Positions 59,804 to 64,000 of a DNA stretch of 64,000 nucleotides are shown one piece after another. Position 1 is the first letter of the stretch. Every line of letters begins with the position of its first letter. The stretch lies in NCBI GenBank assembly GCA_004017535.1, contig SAJS01000002.1:434001-498000 (forward strand). Direction: 5' to 3'. The translations under genes and the position numbers were made by a program. This DNA comes from Mesorhizobium sp. Its GTDB lineage: Bacteria > Pseudomonadota > Alphaproteobacteria > Rhizobiales > Rhizobiaceae. The notes under the pieces were generated by a model. It worked only from the letters and a program-made list of their open reading frames with translations, ran no database searches and was not told the origin of the DNA.

Positions 59804-61186
59804 CTAGTGCAGCGCCTTCACCAGCGCTCCCACCATGGTCTGAGGCCGGTAGCCGAGCTTGGCCGGCGTCAGCCCAAGCCGCACCACCACCAACTGCTCC
59901 GACGGAATGATCGCCACCGTCTGGCCGTCATGGCCTTCCATCCAAACTGCGTCCTTGGGCAGACCGACAGCAGCACCGGCGCCGGGCTTGTCTTCGTCGC
60001 CCGGACCTTCGATCCAGAGCTGGCCCTTGCCGTACACCTTCGAGGCCGGCGCCGGCTCGCGCATCCAGTCGACGAAACCGGCAGGCAGGATCTGGTTTCC
60101 GTTCCAGGTTCCGCCCTGCAGCAGGAACTGGCCAAAGCGCGCCCAGTCATGCGCGGTGGCGTAGAGATAGGACGAGCCGACGAAGGTACCCTGCTCGTCG
60201 GTCTCCAGCACCGCGCTGTGCATGCCGAGCGGCTCGAACAGCGCCGTGCGCGGCCAGGCCAGCGCCTTGGGCTTGTCGCCGATCGCGTCCTGCCACAGCC
60301 GCGACAGCATCACCGCCGTGCCGCTCGAATAGGAAAACACCTTTCCGACCTCGCCGGTCAGCGGCTTTGCCTCGGCGAAGCCGGCCATGTCCGGCTCGAG
60401 ATAGAGCATGCGCGTCACGTCGGCGACATCGCCATAATCCTCGTTGAATTCCAGCCCGCTCGACATCGCCATCATGTCGGCAAGACTTATGGCGGCGCGG
60501 CCGTCGGCCTTCCACGACGTGAAAAGGCCCTTGTTGTCGAGCGCGAGCTTGCCGCCCCTGACCAGCGTGCCGACGATCGCGGCATTCACCGTCTTGGTCA
60601 TCGACCAGCCTAGCAACGGCGTCTTGGCCGAGAAGCCGTCGCCATAACGCTCGGCGACGACGCGGCCGTTCTTCACCACCACGATGGCGCGCATACCGGG
60701 TCCGGCCATGGCCGAGTCGTCGACGATTTTCGCGACCTCGGGATTTTGTGACGGATCCACGCGCTCGCCATCGGGCCAAAACGCGTCCTCCTGCGCCAGC
60801 GCGGAAGCTGCCGCGCGCAGCGAGGTCCGTCGCGCCTTCCCGGTGTCACCGTCGGGAACCGAGGCGCAGCCGACGCCGTCGCGTTCCACCGCGACGCTCT
60901 TGCCCAGCACCCACAGCAGCCCGGCCGAAACCAGCCCTCGCTCCTTGTCGACGGAAACCTTCATCAGCCTAAGCAGCGGATGACCGGGCGACTGCACGTC
61001 GACAGCCAGAACCTGGTTAGCGTCGCGCCCGGCAATGAAGACGTTCGAGCAGACGATCTTGGCCGAATAGCCGGAGCCGACCCGGATCAGTTCCGGCGGC
61101 GCGAAATAGAGCCAAGCGAAGAGCGCGACCAGCGCCAGGATCACAAGGCCAAGCAGCCACTTGATGAATTTCACGACAGCCCGCAT
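59804..61186 (-). CDS. Serine hydrolase, class C beta-lactamase family
   Basis: A 460-residue protein with one N-terminal membrane helix (about residues 7-28) and a beta-lactamase-fold domain. The nucleophile is S195 in S-M-T-K198, the Tyr motif is YSSGTAV, and the third motif is EGHDGQTVAI near residue 425. It would face the periplasm. Family members hydrolyse esters, D-amino-acid peptides or nylon oligomers; this is not a clear antibiotic-resistance enzyme. It converges with btaB. Confidence 0.88.
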   Translation of the reverse strand: MRAVVKFIKWLLGLVILALVALFAWLYFAPPELIRVGSGYSAKIVCSNVFIAGRDANQVLAVDVQSPGHPLLRLMKVSVDKERGLVSAGLLWVLGKSVAVERDGVGCASVPDGDTGKARRTSLRAAASALAQEDAFWPDGERVDPSQNPEVAKIVDDSAMAGPGMRAIVVVKNGRVVAERYGDGFSAKTPLLGWSMTKTVNAAIVGTLVRGGKLALDNKGLFTSWKADGRAAISLADMMAMSSGLEFNEDYGDVADVTRMLYLEPDMAGFAEAKPLTGEVGKVFSYSSGTAVMLSRLWQDAIGDKPKALAWPRTALFEPLGMHSAVLETDEQGTFVGSSYLYATAHDWARFGQFLLQGGTWNGNQILPAGFVDWMREPAPASKVYGKGQLWIEGPGDEDKPGAGAAVGLPKDAVWMEGHDGQTVAIIPSEQLVVVRLGLTPAKLGYRPQTMVGALVKALH

Positions 61187-61478
61187 CTTTCCCCCGCCTC
61201 TTTGGATTCGCCGGCACGACTTATGTCATCGATTTGCCGCCATTGCTTCCGCAAATCATTCGCGTCGTCGAGCGCCGTCAATGAATTATCAACCGTGTTC
61301 GGCGATCAACTTGTCCCATGTCGCCCAAAAGTGCACAGCGGTTTTGGGACAACGACATGGACGGATAAATAAGGCGGACGATCTCGTGGGGCGATCGTCC
61401 GGCGGGGGGCGCCAGATTAGCGACCACCATCAGTAAAGGACCCATCAGCGGCCGGCTGAACCCGGCCTGGGGAACGCC
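61187..61478. other. Intergenic region holding a palindromic repeat
   Basis: The divergent promoter region of the serine hydrolase and GH25 genes. It contains the palindrome at 61317-61359 and a second small hairpin, GGACGATC and GATCGTCC (61376-61383 and 61394-61401). No gene is supported. Confidence 0.4.
61317..61359. repeat. Palindromic repeat of a second family
   Basis: The outer arms are CATGTCG and CGACATG, the inner arms CCCAAAA and TTTTGGG, and the core is AAAAGTGCACAGCGGTTTT. The core differs by one base from the core of the half-copy bipartite repeat at 5411-5467, but the arms are unrelated in sequence and still pair. Confidence 0.65.
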
Positions 61479-62270
61479 ATGCGCCGACTCGCGGCCATCC
61501 TGATGCTGACGCTGCTGGGCGCCTGCTCGACCGTCGACGACCTTTCGCCGTTGTCGCCATCATCGCAAATGACCGCTGTGCGAGCGCCCAAATTCGAGGA
61601 CTCCAAGCCGCATGAATGGGACAGCGGCGCGCCATGGACCTACGCCATCCACGGCACGGATGTCTCCAAATACCAGACATCGGTCGACTGGCCCACCGCC
61701 AGGGCCAGCGGCATCTCCTTCGCCTTCATCAAGGCGACCGAAGGCGGCGACCGCTTCGACGAGAATTTCAACGAGCACTGGGCACGCACCAGGGCAGCCG
61801 GAATTCCGCGCGCGGCCTATCATTTCTTCTATTTCTGCACGCCGGCGGAAGCCCAGGCGCGCTGGTTCATCGCCAATGTCCCAAATGACCCGTCGGCCAT
61901 GCCGCCGGTGCTCGACATGGAATGGAACCCGAAATCGCCGACCTGCAGGCTGCGCCCCGATGCGGCTACCGTGCGCAGCGAAATGAGCGTCTTCCTGCAG
62001 ATGGTCGAGCGCCATTACGGCAAGAAGCCGATCATCTACACCTCGGTCGACTTCTTCGACGACAATCAGCTCGCGACCTTCCGCGGCTACCCCTATTGGC
62101 TGCGCTCGGTCGCAGGGCATCCGCGCGAGAAATACGGCAGTCACCCCTTCACCTTCTGGCAGTACACCGGCACCGGCATCGTGCCCGGCATGACCGGCAA
62201 GTCCGACATCAACGTCTTCAACGGCTCGGAAGCCGCCTGGAAGAAGTGGCTGCGGCAGAACACCCGTTGA
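61479..62270 (+). CDS. GH25 family lysozyme-like lipoprotein
   Basis: A 263-residue lipoprotein; the lipobox is LLGAC with Cys16. The GH25 barrel starts at HGTDVSKYQ with the catalytic-site D61, and the D146-M-E148 pair is in PPVLDMEWN; WQYTGTGIVPG is near the end. It would cut MurNAc-GlcNAc bonds at the outer membrane inner face. GH25 genes are common in phages, but here codon use, lipobox and neighbours fit a cellular enzyme. RBS is weak (GGGAACGCC). Confidence 0.9.
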   Translation: MRRLAAILMLTLLGACSTVDDLSPLSPSSQMTAVRAPKFEDSKPHEWDSGAPWTYAIHGTDVSKYQTSVDWPTARASGISFAFIKATEGGDRFDENFNEHWARTRAAGIPRAAYHFFYFCTPAEAQARWFIANVPNDPSAMPPVLDMEWNPKSPTCRLRPDAATVRSEMSVFLQMVERHYGKKPIIYTSVDFFDDNQLATFRGYPYWLRSVAGHPREKYGSHPFTFWQYTGTGIVPGMTGKSDINVFNGSEAAWKKWLRQNTR

Positions 62271-62453
62271 CATCGGCCCTCCCGCCTGCTTTTCGACACG
62301 GCGGGCGGCGAAACATGCAACCGCTGGTAATCCGGAGTGGCGCGCTCGCGCGAGTGCACGGCGCGGCTCCCAGGCTTTGAAATCTCGCATGCGCCTATGC
62401 GGTCCCGGTCCGGGATCACGATCAGGTCATGCGCCGGTCTCGAAAGGCAAGCG

Positions 62454-63632
62454 ATGCGATTGGGCGTTGAAATCCTGGCGGCGCTTTTTGTCGGCGCGTT
62501 TGCACTGCCCGCGGCGGCGCAGGAATGCGGCGGCGATTTCGAGACCTGGAAGCAGGGTGTTGCGGCCGAAGCCAAGGCGGCCGGCGTCGGCGAAACCGGG
62601 CTCGACGCGCTGGAGGACGCCACCATCGACGAGCGAGCGCTGGCGCGCGACCGCGCCCAGGGCGTCTTCACCCAGACCTTCACCGAATTCTCCAACCGCA
62701 TGATTTCGGCCTACCGCCTGAAGCAGGGCGCGGCCAATCTGAAGAAATATGCCGAAATCTTCGACCGCGCCGACAAGCAGTTCGGCGTTCAGCCGGCCGT
62801 CATCGCCGCTTTCTGGGGGCTGGAGACCGACTTCGGCGCAGTGCAGGGCGACTTCCATACGCTGAATGCGCTGGTCACGCTTTCGCATGACTGCCGCCGG
62901 CCTCAGCTCTTCCGGCAGCAACTGGTGCCGCTGCTGACGCTTATCGACCGCGGCGTGTTGCCGGCCGACGTCAAGGGCGCCTGGGCCGGCGAGATCGGTC
63001 AGACGCAGATCCTGCCGACCGACTATCTGGCGCACGGCGTCGACGGCGACGGCGACGGCAAAATTGACCTCAAGAACAGCGTGCCGGACGTCATCATGAC
63101 GACCGCCAGCAAGATACAGTCGCGCGGCTGGAAGCGCGACCAGCCCTGGGTCCAGGAAGTGCGCGTCCCCGATGAGATGCCATGGGACCAGACCGGCCGC
63201 ACCAACAAGCTGCCGCTGTCGCAGTGGGCTCAGTGGGGCGTGACCGAGCCCAACGGCAACCCGCTTGTCGACAATGGCCTGAAAGCCGGCCTTGCGCTGC
63301 CGATGGGCCGCAAGGGTCCCGCCTTCCTGACCTATGACAATTTCGACGTCTATCTGGAATGGAACCAGTCCTTCACCTATGCGCTGACCGCGGCCGTCAT
63401 GGCGACGCGGTTTGCCGGCGCGCCGCAATTCGACCCGCGCGCGCCCGAGCAGGGCCTGAGCGGCGATCAGATGAAGGCGCTGCAGACTAAGCTCGAAGCC
63501 AAGGGTTACGATGTCGGCAGGGTCGATGGCATCCTGGGCACCAACACGCGCGAAGCGATCCGCAAGGAGCAGATGCGGCTTGGCCTGCCGGTGGACGGCT
63601 GGCCGACGCCGGAGTTGTTGGCCAAACTCTGA
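62454..63632 (+). CDS. Lytic murein transglycosylase, MltB family
   Basis: A 392-residue exported protein: signal peptide residues 1-22 (cut at AAA-QEC or a lipoprotein-like QEC), SLT_2 domain with catalytic E124 in AFWGLETDFGAVQGDF, GEIGQTQILPTDYL and DGDGDGKIDL, and a C-terminal PG_binding_1 domain (about 330-390, LQTKLEAKGYDVGRVDG). The start at 62454 has AAAGG 8 nt upstream; 39 more codons are open without a site. It trims peptidoglycan in the periplasm. It follows the GH25 gene by 183 bp. Confidence 0.92.
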   Translation: MRLGVEILAALFVGAFALPAAAQECGGDFETWKQGVAAEAKAAGVGETGLDALEDATIDERALARDRAQGVFTQTFTEFSNRMISAYRLKQGAANLKKYAEIFDRADKQFGVQPAVIAAFWGLETDFGAVQGDFHTLNALVTLSHDCRRPQLFRQQLVPLLTLIDRGVLPADVKGAWAGEIGQTQILPTDYLAHGVDGDGDGKIDLKNSVPDVIMTTASKIQSRGWKRDQPWVQEVRVPDEMPWDQTGRTNKLPLSQWAQWGVTEPNGNPLVDNGLKAGLALPMGRKGPAFLTYDNFDVYLEWNQSFTYALTAAVMATRFAGAPQFDPRAPEQGLSGDQMKALQTKLEAKGYDVGRVDGILGTNTREAIRKEQMRLGLPVDGWPTPELLAKL

Positions 63633-63633
63633 G

Positions 63634-63722
63634 AGCGAATAGCGAATAGATAGTAGCGAATAGGGTTGCCCGTCGCTTCTTTCGCTTAGGCACTATTCGC
63701 TATTGGCTATTTCCTATTCGCT
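63634..63722. repeat. AGCGAATAG-based long hairpin between convergent genes
   Basis: AGCGAATAG occurs at 63634-63642, 63641-63649 and 63655-63663; its complement CTATTCGCT occurs at 63693-63701 and 63714-63722, with a one-mismatch copy at 63700-63708. The 21-bp spacing is the same on both arms, so the region folds into one long hairpin of about 30 bp per arm. It starts 2 bp after the MltB stop and ends inside the decarboxylase stop. Confidence 0.75.
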
Positions 63723-64000
63723 AATCCGCCATCGTCTCCAGGCTCGCGAACCCCTGCGGCGCGTCGCCTTCGTCGAACGGCGTCGTCACCTCGACGAATA
63801 TGTCGGGGTAGAAGCCGTTGAAGCGGGTCCTCAGCGACAGCGAGTAGGCGCCGATATGGCCGATCTCGATCCAGTCGCCTGTGTCGACGGTTTCCGGCAG
63901 CCAGAACGGCCTCGACAGGATGTCGACGGAATCGCAGGTCGCGCCGCAGACCTTGAACGGCACGATGTTTTTCTCGTCGCCATTACGCGTGCGGATCGCC
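63721..64000 (-). CDS. Group IV ornithine/lysine decarboxylase, C-terminal part
   Basis: The frame runs out of the right edge (AIRTRNGDEKNIVPFKVCG), so only the last 92 residues are seen. VCGATCDSVD matches the CGPTCDS motif that supplies the active-site Cys and Asp across the dimer in alanine-racemase-fold ornithine decarboxylases; WIEIGHIGAYSLSLRTRFNGF is the following family segment. It makes putrescine or cadaverine with PLP. The Pro in CGPTC is Ala here. Substrate choice cannot be settled from this part. Confidence 0.85.
   Translation of the reverse strand, partial: AIRTRNGDEKNIVPFKVCGATCDSVDILSRPFWLPETVDTGDWIEIGHIGAYSLSLRTRFNGFYPDIFVEVTTPFDEGDAPQGFASLETMAD

Noticed and set aside
61479..62270. 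Prophage lysozyme
   Set aside because: The GH25 protein has a lipobox, no holin or phage genes are near, and base composition is like its neighbours.

Overview
The window is high-GC, tightly packed chromosomal DNA of an alphaproteobacterium in the Rhizobiales, most likely Mesorhizobium or a close relative. The evidence is the gene content and order: a complete division and cell-wall (dcw) cluster running mraZ to ftsZ and continuing into lpxC, bamD, recN and ligA; an FtsZ with a long Gln/Pro-rich linker; betaine-lipid genes btaAB; and short palindromic intergenic repeats typical of rhizobia. The genus is inferred, since no rRNA or tRNA gene is present. No phage, transposase, CRISPR array or plasmid function was seen.

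Layout. (1) 1-12.6 kb is mixed housekeeping: the end of a phytase-like esterase gene, MATE and MFS transporters, a TMEM175-type channel, an SDR, an iron-permease-family protein, a hexapeptide acyltransferase, CreA, SCO, PrmA, aminopeptidase P and an AzlCD exporter. (2) 12.6-22.8 kb is one catabolic locus: a glutamine-synthetase-like ligase, a complete Liv-type ABC importer, an XRE/cupin regulator, an N-formylglutamate-amidohydrolase-family protein and an aldehyde dehydrogenase, all on the minus strand, plus a divergent SDR. Two near-identical 19-bp dyads, and a weaker third, sit at its promoters. I propose a gamma-glutamylation-type route for an amine or amino alcohol; the substrate is unknown. 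(3) 22.8-29.7 kb holds DUF2461, ligA, recN, bamD and lpxC. (4) 30.0-49.3 kb is the dcw cluster, all on the minus strand, transcribed mraZ-rsmH-ftsL-ftsI-murE-murF-mraY-murD-ftsW-murG-murC-murB-ddl-ftsQ-ftsA-ftsZ, mostly with overlapping starts and stops. Four 10-bp-phased GGG boxes upstream of mraZ look like the MraZ operator, and a strong terminator closes ftsZ. (5) 49.5-64 kb holds a Cys/Met-type PLP enzyme, RNase P RNA, four peptidoglycan-cleaving enzymes (Slt, AmiD-like, GH25, MltB), a DjlA-like co-chaperone, 5-oxoprolinase, btaAB behind a tandem PHO box, a serine hydrolase and the 3' end of a group IV ornithine/lysine decarboxylase gene.

The most interesting non-coding signals are the shared dyads of the catabolic locus, the MraZ and PHO operators, a bipartite repeat family that abuts stop codons and shares its core with a second palindrome whose arms differ, two mosaic repeats with 25-bp inverted ends, a 25-bp palindrome at a divergent promoter, triplicated 23/24-bp direct repeats upstream of an SDR gene, and a patch of AT-rich codons inside ddl.
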